Positions 25,363-38,119 of a stretch of 64,000 bases of DNA are shown piece after piece. This DNA is from Acanthacorydalis orientalis. Taxonomy: Eukaryota > Arthropoda > Insecta > Megaloptera > Corydalidae. The notes below the pieces were generated by a model. It saw only the letters and a list, made by a program, of their open reading frames with translations, made no database searches and was not told the DNA's origin. A program made the position numbers and the translations under genes. The stretch lies in contig CM068320.1 of NCBI GenBank assembly GCA_034766995.1, positions 8,655,001 to 8,719,000 on the forward strand, written 5' to 3'. Numbering within the stretch: position 1 is the first letter of the stretch; every line of letters starts with the position of its first letter.

Positions 25363-25382
25363 CTGTGTGTGTGTGTATGTAT
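25317..25382. repeat. (TA)n(TG)n microsatellite
   Basis: TA tract followed by TG units. Confidence 0.95.
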
Positions 25383-26060
25383 AATGTATGTGAATAAATA
25401 TTCACGGAAATAAATCGTCATTGTATAAAAAAGCGGTCGATTTTTTTAAATTATTTATTACATGCATCATGCGCTCAAGGACACAAATATGATTTTCCAT
25501 TTGGATGCTAATGTGTTTGAACCAGTTTTGAACATGTGTCGTGATTTCAACCATGACACGAGTACAAAAAGAATTCTTATAGATACAACCGGAAAAAAAT
25601 TCGGTATGAATGACCTATTCATGCCTTGTGAACACTTGTTTGAGTATGTGTGGATGTGTGCGTGCGTGTGAATGTGTGCAATCGCTTGTGAGTGGGTAGC
25701 AGGATTTGTGTACTGCTTAGTTTTATTATTCAGATTACTTTTGTATTCTGTTACTGTATATTGTAAATGTATTCGATTTAAAAAATCTTATTTCATTAAA
25801 AATTTACTTTGTTTCTAGAACTTTTTTAACATTTAATTTTTTTAGTGAAACTTGATTATTAAAAATGTTCTTATTACATTTTTCTTAATACGAGTACATT
25901 CATGGACACTTATTGAAGTCGTTATGATATTAATCATGATTTTTATTTAAACCTGTTACTTATTAAAAACAGGCTGGTAATTAAAATGTTCTTTAATTTA
26001 AACTCTCATACTGTAAAAAAGTGTGTAATTAGTGTGACTGTATAGTATGTACGAATGCAT
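25383..26060. other. Unannotated sequence
   Basis: A plus-strand frame at 25462-25671 is open with mixed composition but has no motif I recognise. TGTG-rich DNA follows at 25640-25690. Confidence 0.35.
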
Positions 26061-26634
<574 letters not shown>

Positions 26635-27731
26635 TTGATCGACACTCCTTTTGATTTCATTAGGGCTTTAATGCGCCGAGGTATAGAATTCACTAATTCT
26701 TCGATGAAATCTTGCGTTAATCCTTCGTTCCACTCTTTCTCTAACTCTGATCTCGGTTTATTTATTGTACTTATGTTCCATTTACTTATTCTATATTTTA
26801 TTACACCTCGTATATTTTTATTGGGTGGAAATTTGGATTAATATTGGTCATAGCAATGTAGTAACTCCAAGTTTTTGTAACTGAAGTGGTTACCTATGGC
26901 AAATTAACAGGAACACTTTTTTTTATACAAAATCTCATTAACAATGAACAAAATTATAAATAAAAACGGAAAGTTATCTTATGTTACTTATGGTACGATA
27001 CAGAAATATGTTGGAAGATTATGGAGTCCCAGTGTGAAAGATGATTGCCCATCGAAGGTAAAAAACTATTATTTAGATTTTTGTTACACTCTTCTCCATT
27101 AATAAAGCCATTCAGAAACACCAATTGGTCAACACTATAATAAGAAAAATATTCCCAAATCATTTAGTTTTGAGGGTGTTTTACACTTTTCTGAATGCAC
27201 TTTTTCAAAAAAATTTCTCCACTTCGTCGTTGCACGTATTGAAAACCGTAAGATTAAAAGAGGTCGATTTTGAATTCATCGGAAAACATAACTTTTCGCC
27301 AATCCAATGATATCAAACTCTCATGAGGTCTCGCTCACTTTAAGTGATCTTGTTTCATTTTAGCTGTTAGAAATGTTTTTTGGCAGGTATTCGTGCATGT
27401 AATCCATTCTCCATCAATCGCTTCCGAACAGTTTCAACACTTATGTGTAGAGAAATTGATTGAATAGTTCTGCTCTTATTTCTGTAGCTGTTTTGGGTCA
27501 CTCTTGTAAAGATACAATTAACAAACGATTTTCTCTCAGTGGTTCTCTTAACTTTACCATATCTTTTCTTTCGATCTTCTGTACCCAATTCTCTTTTTTA
27601 AAAAAAATCTTGTCATATATATAAGAACATCCAGTTCTTTTAGAAATATTACGTGTTGACAGTAGGATAGTTGCTAAACTAACGATTTCTATTTTTTTCC
27701 TCGGAGGTATATGAACGTATTTTGGCATTGT
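26635..27731 (-). mobile_element. Tc1-like transposase remnant
   Basis: Minus strand. It starts at MPKYVHIPPRKKIEIVSLA (ATG at 27728) with the first helix-turn-helix of a Tc1-type transposase. After frameshifts come SISVETVRKRLMENGLHARIPAKK near 27370-27450 (second helix-turn-helix and linker) and a degraded core with many stops at 26900-27300. It ends with KEWNEGLTQDFIEELVNSIP, RRIKALMKSKG near 26640-26740, the usual Tc1 C-terminus. The order and length of about 1.1 kb match a complete Tc1 coding region (about 340 residues). The catalytic motifs of the core are not clearly legible, and no terminal repeats were found. The frame 27125-27310 on the plus strand is an antisense shadow. Confidence 0.82.
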
Positions 27732-29279
27732 TATTTTATAAGAGCTTCAATCACACCTTCCACGTTGAAATTTCAAACGTAACTCAGCCATTTCTGTGAA
27801 AGAAGGTATTTAACTGAGCGATAATAAAAAAAAACGGTACTTAATTTTTTTCTTATGACATAAAATTGACATATTCTTTGCTACATATTGGGGTAGTAGT
27901 AAATAAAGTTAAAACCCAACCATTTTACAGTCTACTAAGCCAGTTGCGTGACTTAAAAAATACACCTATTGTTCTATAGTAATATATACACTAGCTTAGT
28001 TGTCGATATTTTGCCATAAGTGAAAAATAGTGTATGTAGTTATTAAAATGTAAGTTTAAAATGGAATATGGAAATATACTTTAGATTCTTAGAATTAGAA
28101 ACATAATATTTTTTTATATGAAATGAAAACTAAACGCAATTAAGGAATGAATAAATGAATGGGTTTTTTACGCCAGTGAGATATTTTATGTCCGAAGCAT
28201 TAGTTGACAAGGTAACGAAGTGCTATTGCAAACTTGATTCGTGTTGGAATTGCATACTTCAATATAGTATCTTCTTCAATATGAGCGGCGCAATTAAATA
28301 TAATAACTCTTTAAATTTATCTATGCATAAGATGTCTTTCGATATTATTCAGAATCTTCAGTTGATAATTCTCGAGGCAGTGCATTTGAAGCATCTTGCG
28401 TTTTTGTCTAACTAATCTGATGTTTAATGCACCTTTTCTGCTTCTTACTCTTTTTCACAATAAATAGGATTAGGTTCTTTACTGAAAAGTAATTACTCCA
28501 ATGATATCAACCCTTATAAATTTCATTTGACGTCTAGTACGGACTGTTTACAAATGAAAACTACAATTGACTAGTTATTACTATTTCTCATTTGAACTGG
28601 TTTTGTGTAGACAGTTACCGAACAATTCGATATTTGACAGTATTAAGCGTACTATTCGTTAATTATCTACGTGTAAATGTCTTTATTATGAGTAAACTAC
28701 TGTTATTCACTTGTAAATTTCTAATTAAAAAGATGCGTTAAAGAGAAAACTTTTGATTTTCAAAGATTTTAGGATATTCTAATTTCGAATGAAATTTTGT
28801 GGTCTATAACATACGCACGTGTGTGAGAGTGTTAACTATTCACGTCTGTGTTGTCGTAATTGAATTTTTTCTCCAAAAAAAATTTTAGTAAATTCGTGTT
28901 AATAAATTACTTAAAGATAAATACTTCAAGATACCATGCATAAATCTATAAATTCAAAAGTGGTCGACTAAAATGTATATTGAATTGCTCATATGCTATT
29001 TTATACTTCGAGATCATGAGCTGAACTTTCATATTAACATATCAAACTTTAATTGAAACAATATCAGATGTATGCATTGTTTTGATGGCATAAACTCTTT
29101 GTTATAAAATAAATATGTGCATAGCTTTTTTACGACTTTGTAAGTTAAAAAGAAACGAAAATTGATGACGCCGTTGGTTAGACTTCTGTCTACAATAAGT
29201 ATTATGTATCTCTTTAGTAATACATGTTTTTCAAAAAAATGAAAATTCATCGCTAGAAACTCATTGTTTCAAAAATGCA
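27732..29279. other. Unannotated sequence
   Basis: No host gene recognised. Frames at 28155-28415 and 29029-29250 lack any motif. Confidence 0.45.
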
Positions 29280-29700
29280 GACGTCGCAGTTCATGTTGTC
29301 GTGGTAACCACCGCACCGCTACTGCAGCCACATTTCACAGATAGCCGTTATTAATTCTAAAAAGTTGCACCGGCTGCCCCATCGCACCGAGCTATATTTC
29401 ATGTAGTTGCTGGAGCGACGGAGAATGAACGACGGGCAACAGTCGAGGGACTCGCCTTGCGAGTAGCACAGAAACAAAGTTGTCACCGACACAGTGAATA
29501 GCGTGTGCGTCCGTGTCGCAAACATTTTTCATCTGCTTTTATGCTGTACAGAAACGAACAAAGACACGAGACGTTGTGCAAGTCGACGACTGAGAGTGAC
29601 GAAAAAATCCTCATGGGTTAGATTAAAATTGGCCACCTGCAGACGCTCAGGTAGATAGGTGGACGACGGCAGTGGTGGTGGTGCCACGTGTATATAACGG
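29280..29700. other. GC-richer island ending in E-box and TATA-like sequence
   Basis: A CpG-bearing segment clearly above the surrounding G+C. It ends GGTGGTGCCACGTGTATATAA: a CACGTG E-box directly followed by a TATA-like string at about 29682-29697. A minus-strand frame at 29319-29525 starts with a hydrophobic, signal-like stretch but matches no protein I know. It is a candidate promoter or first exon, unproven. Confidence 0.3.
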
Positions 29701-30020
29701 TATTATTAATAATATTTACACAATAAAATACCTGTGACATAGAAATTTCTAATAAATGTAATATATAGACTACCCCCTGGTGGTGCAAATATGAACCGCT
29801 CACGCACGTTGCAATCGCAATGTCGGTATTGTTGGTATTTTACCAGTAGAACTGTATATGACACGGTCGATGGATCTGTATGAGTTTGTGCATGTTTGGC
29901 CATCGTAAAGGAATGAGTAGTGAATAAACTATTTTAACTATTATTGTACAGTGACATACACGTACAATAAAATGAGTGCAGTAGGTGAGGATGTCACATT
30001 TTGTAATAATTATTATTATT
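29701..30020. other. Unannotated sequence
   Basis: Nothing recognised beyond overlapping chance frames. Confidence 0.4.
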
Positions 30021-30031
30021 ATGTGTGTATG

Positions 30032-30067
<36 letters not shown>
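30021..30067. repeat. (TG)(TA)n(GA)n microsatellite
   Basis: Short TA tract followed by a GA block. Confidence 0.93.
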
Positions 30068-31147
30068 AACTAAAAAAACCAAAGGACAATCTTCACTAAA
30101 ATAAAAACAATTGTCTGAAAAATCGAGCTTTCATGTTATGGTACTAATCGAATTAAAAATAATATCAAAATAAAAATTTTAGATTCAAGTTGGACATTAA
30201 GTAAATATTTCAGTAATTTTTTAAAGTTCATATTATATTGGAAATAGATAAAAAAATATAGTAATTCCCCCGTGTTATGTTGTTTAGTTTCGTCTGTGAG
30301 AGAGAAGCTTTGTGTTTACTGCTGCATACTTTTCGAAACCTGAATTTCGTACTTAAGATAGCTTTCTTTTTGTATTTCATTCCATCTGAACTTTTGATGG
30401 ATATTTGCTTTTTGTAATGACTGTAGAAACTCACACAAATGTCACACGAATATCTCCGTAGCCTTGTTACATATTTTTTATACTCATTTTGCATATTAAT
30501 CCAAAATTCGACAAGTAGAATTGTCGAGAAATTTACTTTTAATGTAGTATCAGAAAATGTATCCTGTTTTATATATCCATTTATATGATACAGAAATGTT
30601 TTTTATCATTCAGTGAGTAAAACAAGTGTCAATAAGTATATTTCATATTTGGTTTTTTTATTTTTACTATAAACGAAGATATATTTTAATAGGTTTTTAC
30701 CTTTTATGTTTTAATATATACCATATTCCATAGTGATTCTTCTTTAAGGGATTTGCGAATACTGGAACGGTCGCTATCCACAGCTTGAAAACTATGTTTT
30801 AGAAATACAGTATTTTAAACTTAAATAGGTTTGAAAAGCATTTAAAAATCAATGAAATTATATTTTAAATTAAGTTAAACTTATGATTGTCTTTTTTTGT
30901 ATCTATGATCCTTTTGATATATTATTCTGGCGGCCTTTGCTCTAATAAATCATTTAAGTAGTTATCTTTCTCGATTTGTTTCAGTTTTTAACTCATCTTG
31001 TAACGAATATATTGTATCTGAGGATAACTGAAAGAGCCAGTCATTGCAGATAACTATTTAAGTGTTTCATTAGAATCAAAACCGTCAGAATGTAAATGTA
31101 AATTAACTTAGTCATGAAATTTAGATTTTAGATGTTTATTTCAAAAT

Positions 31148-31149
<2 letters not shown>
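30068..31149. other. Unannotated AT-rich sequence
   Basis: No gene or transposon recognised. Confidence 0.45.
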
Positions 31150-31208
<59 letters not shown>

Positions 31209-31245
31209 ATATATATGTTATATACACATACACATATATACATGT
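31150..31245. repeat. (CATA)(TA)n(TATG) microsatellite
   Basis: TA tract framed by CATA and TATG units. Confidence 0.94.
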
Positions 31246-32307
31246 AGGGATACTAGAAATTATTAACTAAGAGCTAAGAAATATAAAAAGTTACAGAATG
31301 AGGTCAGTAAACAAGCAAAAAAGGATATCAGTTTTTTTAAATTCATATTGAGAAAAAGGGGAGATACTTAATTATTCACCATGGAAGAAGTGAGAGAAGT
31401 ATTATTCGGTAGTTCTGCCTAGGACTGAATGTAATGAGGTGTAGAATATTTACGAAATATTAAATATGTGTTCAAATTGACACTTGAAATAGTGACAAGT
31501 TTATTTGAAATAAGTATATTTCAGTAGACGTTGCAAAAATATTTATTTCAAACGAATATCAGTTGTAGAAATGTAGTTCTAATGTTTTGTTTTTACAATT
31601 TTACAGATTACTCGAATAGTAGTTTAATACTTGGAAATATTAAAGATAGGGCTTGCAATGTACATTCTGAAGAAGTGGCATGGGTATTCTGCGTACGATA
31701 CTGTGTACTCTGGTCGGAATCATTTTCAAATCTAGTGAATGTAGAATGCTAGAGAGTACATGAATCACATATCAGATACTTTCCTGTAACTCCGTAAGGT
31801 ACCAGTAGTATATATTAGACGAATTTTTGAAACTATAAAAAGTGCCCACAGAACAAAGAATAAGTAATAAAAAAGATTATAGAAATAAGTTTACAAACTA
31901 AAGTCAGTTCTATGATGACATTAGTTACTCAGAATTTCTCCACAAATTTAAACATTCATTCTAGACATTTGTGAATAGAATATAGATTATTTCATCGTTG
32001 AAAATTAAAATGTATTATAAGAGAAATAATTACTCAAAATTACGGTTCAATAATGCCTCGAAATTTATCATGAGTGTACCTTCGTATTACAAGAGATATC
32101 TTGTAATAGCCAAATAATTTATGGAGTTGGAATCTAAATGATAGTATGAAAAACAATGACATTGATTCAGATATAACCGAGATGCTGATGATATTAACTA
32201 AGAACATGTAAATAACCAAAAACGAACCAATATTTTTAAATTATGTATATATAAAATATACAAAAAATACAATCTAAAAATATATAATCATGTTTTTCAG
32301 TCATTGT

Positions 32308-32312
<5 letters not shown>
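31246..32312. other. Unannotated sequence
   Basis: Mixed composition without a recognisable coding or repeat signal. The frame 31531-31752 has no motif. Confidence 0.4.

Positions 32313-32391
<79 letters not shown>
32313..32391. repeat. (TA)n microsatellite
   Basis: About 78 bp of TA. ACATG flanks the tract in inverted orientation (CATTGTATGTTTTATA / TATAAAACATG). Confidence 0.95.
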
Positions 32392-32397
<6 letters not shown>

Positions 32398-33734
32398 GTC
32401 TGGGTGTGCGCGCGCGTGCGCATTTATATAAATGTATATAATTATATGCGCATTTATATAAATATATGTGTATAGTAAATAAATTGTTGCCTTATTGCAT
32501 ACATGTACACATATCTACATTTTCATCTATTATGTTTTCTGTGTCCAGTATACAAATGACCGCATCATATTAGTGCATAAGAATGTGCTGTTCAATTAAC
32601 AAAGCTTAATATATTCAACGTAATTAATTTCATGTGCATGAATATAACATACTTTGTTGAGTTTTAAATACGCATTCATTATGAATTTCAACATTTTCAT
32701 GCACATGTCGAAAAATAGAAACTAGAAACTGTTTACATTTAGTTTTGTGTAAATTTTGTAAAATATTTTTCGTAATATAAAATTAATAATATAGTTGAAA
32801 TTATTAAAAATATTTTATATTACTGAAAATAATACAAGTTAAAATTGCTTTCGAAATGATCCGTAAAACTATATGCAGGGTGTTTATGTAGTACACCTTT
32901 CTATATATTGATTTCTGTAAACTCCACAATAAAGTATGAATTAATAATTATCTGCAAATCAAAAATTGAAAAGCAATTTCAATAGAACTTGCTTTTAAAT
33001 ATATTTTGGTAACTTGTTTTTCTCTTTTTTAAATTACATTTGATTAAATATGGTTGCACGAATAGTTGAAATGAATAATATAAATTAAGCTAATCATGAA
33101 TATATCAATTTAGTAGAACTTAGTCTACTTTGATTTCAATAAAAGTCCAGTAAAATATATGAAGTAAAATTAGGTTTATATAAGGGTATTTACAATTTTA
33201 ATTTTCAGCACTGTAAATAAATTGAAATATAAAAATATTAAGGATATGTTTAAAGTATATTCAATATAAATTACTGACAAATGTGACTTAAAGTAGCATG
33301 AAACAATCTTAACGTTTTGTTTTTCAGCAAGAAAGTAACTATTTGTATCTTCAATTTTTTACTTTATATTTAATCTATTACTATTGACCATTTTCCCAAA
33401 ATTATATCTTTCAGGTATCTACTTAAACACTTCATCATCATTGTTAAAAACAAAATTAGTATTTAAAAAGGTGTTATGTGAAAATGTTATTTTATAATAA
33501 TATTGCACTACTTTTATACTTGCTTATATTTTGTAATGTAGAATATTCAAAATTAAAAAATATTTCTTTCCAACAAAACAAATATTCTCAATTAAATAAA
33601 AATTAAAATTAAAATTTATTTTCGTTAAAAACGCTTAAAAGTAATCACTTCTATTTAAAATATGTCTGTGCCGTGTCAGCCATTATTTAATATATTTATG
33701 AAAAATTGAAAAATGGAATCTAAGAATTTGAATT
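32392..33734. other. Unannotated sequence
   Basis: A 28-bp near-repeat based on GCGCATTTATATAAAT occurs twice at 32418-32466. GCAGGGTGTTTATGTAGTACACC at 32876 resembles a transposon terminus but has no partner. The rest is AT-rich. Confidence 0.4.
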
Positions 33735-33802
33735 TATTTTAGGTGGGAATTAAACTCAGGTTTAAATGCTTCGAAGGCGACCCCCATACTGCTGATCCAT
33801 GT
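33735..33802 (-). repeat. Possible tRNA-derived fragment
   Basis: On the minus strand, TGGATCAGCAGTATGG resembles a degenerate A box, and GAGTTTAATTCCCACC about 40 nt later resembles a B box and T arm. Stem pairing is poor, so this would be a decayed tRNA pseudogene or SINE head, not a working tRNA. Confidence 0.28.
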
Positions 33803-34108
33803 TATTTTGTGATTGTCATCAGTACAGAATCACAAACCTTTTTTTAAAACACTATTTTTATATAAATAAATAATATCGATAAACACGTCTGTATTTGTAA
33901 TTTCAATGTAGTTGTACCGTCTGATACACTAAAAACAAATGAGATATCAACATATATACCCTTGAAACTTTAATAAACGCTAACGTGAACTCTTTATTGT
34001 CAAGGTAACAGGTAACAGATGATAGTTATTCAAATAACGCGTAGAAAATAATCTGTATGTGTAGTGTACTTTATTTACATTATGTATAACACTTCTTATC
34101 TAAATTCG
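33803..34108. other. Unannotated sequence
   Basis: Nothing recognised. Confidence 0.4.
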
Positions 34109-34111
34109 TAC

Positions 34112-34187
<76 letters not shown>
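34109..34187. repeat. (TA)n microsatellite
   Basis: TA tract with one TACATA interruption. Confidence 0.95.
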
Positions 34188-34189
<2 letters not shown>

Positions 34190-34249
34190 CAAAGACTGAA
34201 AAGACATCAATTATTTTAAAACCAGCGTTAGCCTATATTTATTTTTTAA

Positions 34250-35525
34250 CACTAGATTTACGGGCATTTATTATATACCTATTTTTACTGAAATCCGTCA
34301 TTTTGACAGATACATTAAAATGCAGTTTTTTGGTAATAACAATTAATTTTATTTTATATCACTACATTTTTCTTAACAGAGACTAAGAGTACATTTTTTA
34401 CATATAAATTCTATTTTGCGGGTACATTTTCCGTACACAAACTTTTTGCACTCACGGAAAATATTATTACATCTATTTTTTTTTACAAAATCCGATTTGG
34501 CAGGACTTCAGATTGTTATTTTGGAATTTCCTATATCCGACGACTGTTTGAAAGTAGTCTTACGATCATCTCTGTAATCCCTCTAATTCATCTCTGTAGT
34601 CTCTTGCTAATTCTTCAGACAATTGAAAAATATTTTTTTTTCTCGATATATCTAGTCCAATAGTTTCCTTTTACAATATCCACGCATTGATCGCTGCTAA
34701 ATCTAAGATGTTATAAAATACTACGGCCATCTATGAGACCCTGCTTTGACACGAAATTTTCGTGCCATTTGATCTACCATATCCACTCCAAAATTCGTCT
34801 TGTAGAATATAATTATTTCCGGGGTACGTTTATAATCGTTTACAATTTTTACAAATTTATATCATGAACTGAGTTATAGTACCTTTTTATTTGACTTGCT
34901 TTTATAAATTGTTAGTATATCATTTCCTGATTTATAAAGTCGTGTGGAAAACTGGTTCTTATTATCTTTCTTAGATTTTGTTGTTTTTGGTATTACTTTT
35001 TTATTTGCACTTGTCTCAGGGTAGTTTTTTTTTGCAAGTAACTTTTTCGCAAGTAAATTACAATTGTATGTAAAAATATAATTCCAATTGTAAATAACTA
35101 GAAGGACGAAGAAAAGTCTGTGAGCTCAGTTCTTCCCATTCAACCGAAAATTGTATGGAATATACGCTATTTCATTTCTCGAGGGAAGAAATACGGCATT
35201 CGCTTTCACATTTTCATTTTCTTTGTCCTCTACAGTATCAGATCACTTCGTGGTTTTGGTTATAATTTGATGTATAGAGACTCTTAAGATTGTTAACATA
35301 AAATTTGTTAACCCGTCAATTTGACAGGTGTTCGGATAAATAGATGTACTATGTACAGTTGCACGAAAGTAGAAAGCTGGTGGATAATTTGAATTGAGAT
35401 ATATATTCATATCATTATACCAATAAAAGTCAATATAATGTTTAAAAAAATAATATTTATGTTTTCTTTATTTTTAAGCATGAAATCTGAAATCTGTCAA
35501 ATTGACGGGTTCCGTAAATGTAGTG
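34250..35525 (-). mobile_element. piggyBac-like element 1
   Basis: The left end CACTAGATTTACGG directly follows TTAA (34246-34249). The right end CCGTAAATGTAGTG is its inverse with one mismatch and is followed by ATAA (35526-35529), one change from TTAA. Subterminal GTCAxxTTGAC motifs occur at about 34297, 35314 and 35494, in mirrored context near both ends. Length 1276 bp, about half a complete piggyBac, so much of the gene is deleted. Transposase traces run on the minus strand. Confidence 0.88.
34355..34840 (-). pseudogene. piggyBac-type transposase C-terminal remnant
   Basis: Minus strand. PEIIIFYKTNFGVDMVDQMA at about 34755-34815 is the hallmark GVD-x-VDQM segment near the end of the PGBD transposase catalytic region. 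It is followed by RKFRVKAGS, LSEELARDYRDELEG near 34570-34625, and a cysteine-rich tail GKCTRKIEFICKKCTLSLC near 34365-34430 that resembles the piggyBac C-terminal zinc-binding domain. Frames change at least twice, and a stop lies inside the Cys-rich tail. Upstream (34840-35290) the text is too degraded to assign. PiggyBac transposases cut precisely at TTAA; this copy cannot encode one. Confidence 0.82.
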
Positions 35526-35529
35526 ATAA

Positions 35530-36045
35530 ATATTTTACATCTTAGAGTATAGTTTCGCACGAGTGTGCATGGCGCTGCAGAATACGGCTTCACAGATTAA
35601 TATGCATTGATCAGTACTCTACCGCACGGAGTTCGTGTAAACAGATGTACTAATACGAATATATCTCTATTTCCAATTTGTTAAAGCATCACCGTTGTTC
35701 CATAACAAAGGTGCTCGCCAGTTGCCTAGTAATCATACAGATATAAAACTAAAAACATTATGATTGATTTTGAATTGAGTTTGAATACTTCAAACCATAG
35801 CCAATAATATTATTAAATTGTTGAACGTCCGCATGCAAAATGACAAATATAAAATAAAGTTTGGTAATAAAATTTAAAAAGTTGTAAGTTGATATTTTCA
35901 GTTGAACTGTTTTATAATCATAGAATAAATCATAACACACGAATACATCACCTCAAAAAAAATAGATTCTAAAGGAAATATCAACGAAAGGTTTCCACTT
36001 AGTTGCAACATTTCTTTGTTGTTTTAAAATATTGTAAGTTTACTA
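35530..36045. other. Unannotated sequence between two piggyBac-like elements
   Basis: A short GC-richer piece lies at 35545-35640. No gene is recognised. Confidence 0.4.
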
Positions 36046-36049
36046 TTAA

Positions 36050-36732
36050 CACTTTGACTGCCGCTGTCACGTATGCATGATTTCGCTAGCCGGTATTATG
36101 TAGATGTGATAATTTTTGCTAGCGGTTATCGGTCAATGTAATGATAATGTGACAATACCGTTAGTTCAGGGGGCATTATAAAAATAATTTCAGATTGCGA
36201 ATTTGATTTTCGTCTGTTAATACACGTGATTTTCTTTCATTAAAAGCGTTGTTAGCGTTTTTCTATTTTCTAGAAAGTTTTTTTTATTGACCTCTCGTAT
36301 ATACGTTTTACTTAGTCTGAAACCATCATTCGCTGCCTCCGTAACGTAAAAATTTGGATCTGTTATTAAATTGAATTTATAAAATATCATTAAAAATGTT
36401 CTTCAATGATAAAAAGTATATGCCGATGCGTTGCCAGACGTAGAATAGCAATATTGACAGCGATAATGATAATGATTCAGACAGTGGAGATGATATACAC
36501 AAATTAATGAAATAAATAGCTTTATGTAATTAATATTTTATTAAAAATATGAGACCATGTGATAAAAGTTAAGTAATAGTGGCTTTAATGGTTCTTTTTC
36601 AATAAATATACTGTTATTACTAATTACTTTACGAACGGCTGGGTGAATAGTGCCGGCGGCAGACAGTAAAATCTGCGCGACACACCGGCGACCATCGAGA
36701 GTCGTTGAGTGAAATGTGCGGCCGTCAAAGTG
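36050..36732 (+). mobile_element. piggyBac-like element 2, probably non-autonomous
   Basis: The left end CACTTTGACTGCCGC follows TTAA (36046-36049). The right end GCGGCCGTCAAAGTG is the inverse with one mismatch and is followed by TTAT (36733-36736). Subterminal GCTAGCCGGTA and GCTAGCGGTTATCGG near the left end are related. At 36396 an ATG opens a short frame, MFFNDKKYMP..., with an acidic DSDNDNDSDSGDD stretch before a stop, like the acidic N-terminus of piggyBac transposases; an earlier stop interrupts it. Length 683 bp. The frame 36716-37033 starts in the right end and is not a gene. Confidence 0.83.
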
Positions 36733-36805
36733 TTATATGGGTTTCTGGCTTAGGAGTCACATTTTAGCGCTAGTATTGCTCTTATGTACCTTCTTTCATT
36801 CTAAG

Positions 36806-36857
<52 letters not shown>

Positions 36858-36870
36858 CATATATACACAG
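36806..36870. repeat. (TA)n microsatellite
   Basis: TA tract with TACATG/TACACA tail. Confidence 0.95.
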
Positions 36871-37094
36871 CCATTGTTATCCATATAATAGTTCCCCATC
36901 TTCTCTGTACATTTCACTTCCTTTTTTCTTTAAAAAAAATGTTTATGTGAATCAGAAAGCTATGAGGCGATTTTTTTTATTTTTAAGTTACATTATGAAA
37001 CAGTTTATCACTTTGGAAGTTCTGAAGATCTAAACAGATATTAATCTGTAGGGATACAGTCAGGATAACACCAGGCAATACTTTTTGAAAATAA
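36871..37094. other. Unannotated sequence
   Basis: Spacer between the microsatellite and a mariner remnant. Confidence 0.4.
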
Positions 37095-37944
37095 TCAGCG
37101 TTACACGAGACGGGACATCGCAGAGATGTTGCACGTGTCTCGTACGAGTGATGTGAAGTATTTGGAGACAGTTGGATATGTGAATCGCTACGATGTTTGG
37201 CTGCCTCATTTTTTAACTGAAAGAAATTTCATGGTACGCATTTCCATTAGTGATTCGCTCATTAAAAGAAACGAAAACAATCCATATCTGAAACGATTAG
37301 TCACGGTCGACAAAAGATGGATCGTTTACAATAATGTGGATCGAGAAAGGTCTTGAAAAAATGAAATGAGCCTTCGTTAGCCACTCCAAAAGCGAGTCCT
37401 TATCCGAAGAAAGTAATACTGTGTATCTAATGGGATTGGGTGTTGCGTATTATGGGCCTTTCCCAAGTAATGAGACGATAAATTCGGAAAAGTATTGTGC
37501 TCAATTTGGACCAATTAAACGCAGCAATCGATCAAAATCCTCTCGAATTGGTCAATTGGAATGTTTTCCACCAAGACAACGCTAGACCTCACGTCTCTTT
37601 GCAGGTCCGGAGAAATTGGTACATTTTGACTGGGACCTCCTACCTCACCCTCCATATTCACCTGATCTTGCACCTCCAGATTACTATTTGTTTCATTATC
37701 TACAGAATTCCCTTAATAAAAAAACTTCACTTCCCTGGAAGCCTGCAGAAACCACCTGGGTCAATTCATCGCCCAAAAAGATGCCTAGTTCTGGTTGATG
37801 GGAATTATGAAACTACGTAAAAGATGACGAAAGGTGGTGGATCAAAATGGCACATATGTATTAGAATAAAGTATATGTACAATTAAGTGAACACTGCCTT
37901 CGAATTTCACATTAAAAACGCTACGAACTTGTGTTTCAACCCAA
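37095..37944 (+). mobile_element. mariner remnant, family B, 3' part
   Basis: Plus strand, opposite to the family B copy at 16685-17376. Similarity starts in the second helix-turn-helix (RDIAEMLHVSRTS) and runs through NRYDVWLPHFLTERN, FLTERN-linker text and LVTVDKRWIVYNN (first Asp) at about 37290-37330. The VFHQDNARPHVSLQ-type second Asp motif is read as NVFHQDNARPH at about 37560-37595. After a +1 shift, HPPYSPDLAPPDYYLF (third Asp) lies at about 37645-37695. The spacing of the last two fits DD34D. The C-terminus ends VVDQNGTYV. The 3' inverted repeat AAAACGCTACGAACTTGTG...CAACCCAA ends at 37944 with TA at 37945. All three Asp codons survive, but frameshifts and stops break the gene, and the 5' end is missing. 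Confidence 0.9.
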
Positions 37945-37946
37945 TA

Positions 37947-38119
37947 CATTGTTCTCAATAAGTTACGTTTGTTTTAGTATTTCGGACCGTTTTTTTAACC
38001 TACATGAGATTACAGTATTAAATACTTTATTGTTCATTATATTAAACAAGTGTATTAAAACTTTTCCGTTGTTTTTTTATGTCTCGGTTAAACAATCCTC
38101 TAATCGTTTTCGTTAATCG
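37947..38119. other. Unannotated sequence
   Basis: AT-rich; nothing recognised. Confidence 0.4.

Noticed and set aside
25462..25671. 69-residue plus-strand frame with mixed composition
   Set aside because: No recognisable motif, and it runs into TG-rich repeat at its end.
27125..27310. Plus-strand frame of 61 residues
   Set aside because: Antisense shadow of the Tc1-like transposase remnant.
29319..29525. Minus-strand frame with a signal-peptide-like start
   Set aside because: Only 68 residues, no known family, and random frames with hydrophobic starts are common here.
36716..37033. 105-residue frame beginning in the piggyBac 2 end
   Set aside because: Crosses the element end and a TA microsatellite; no domain.
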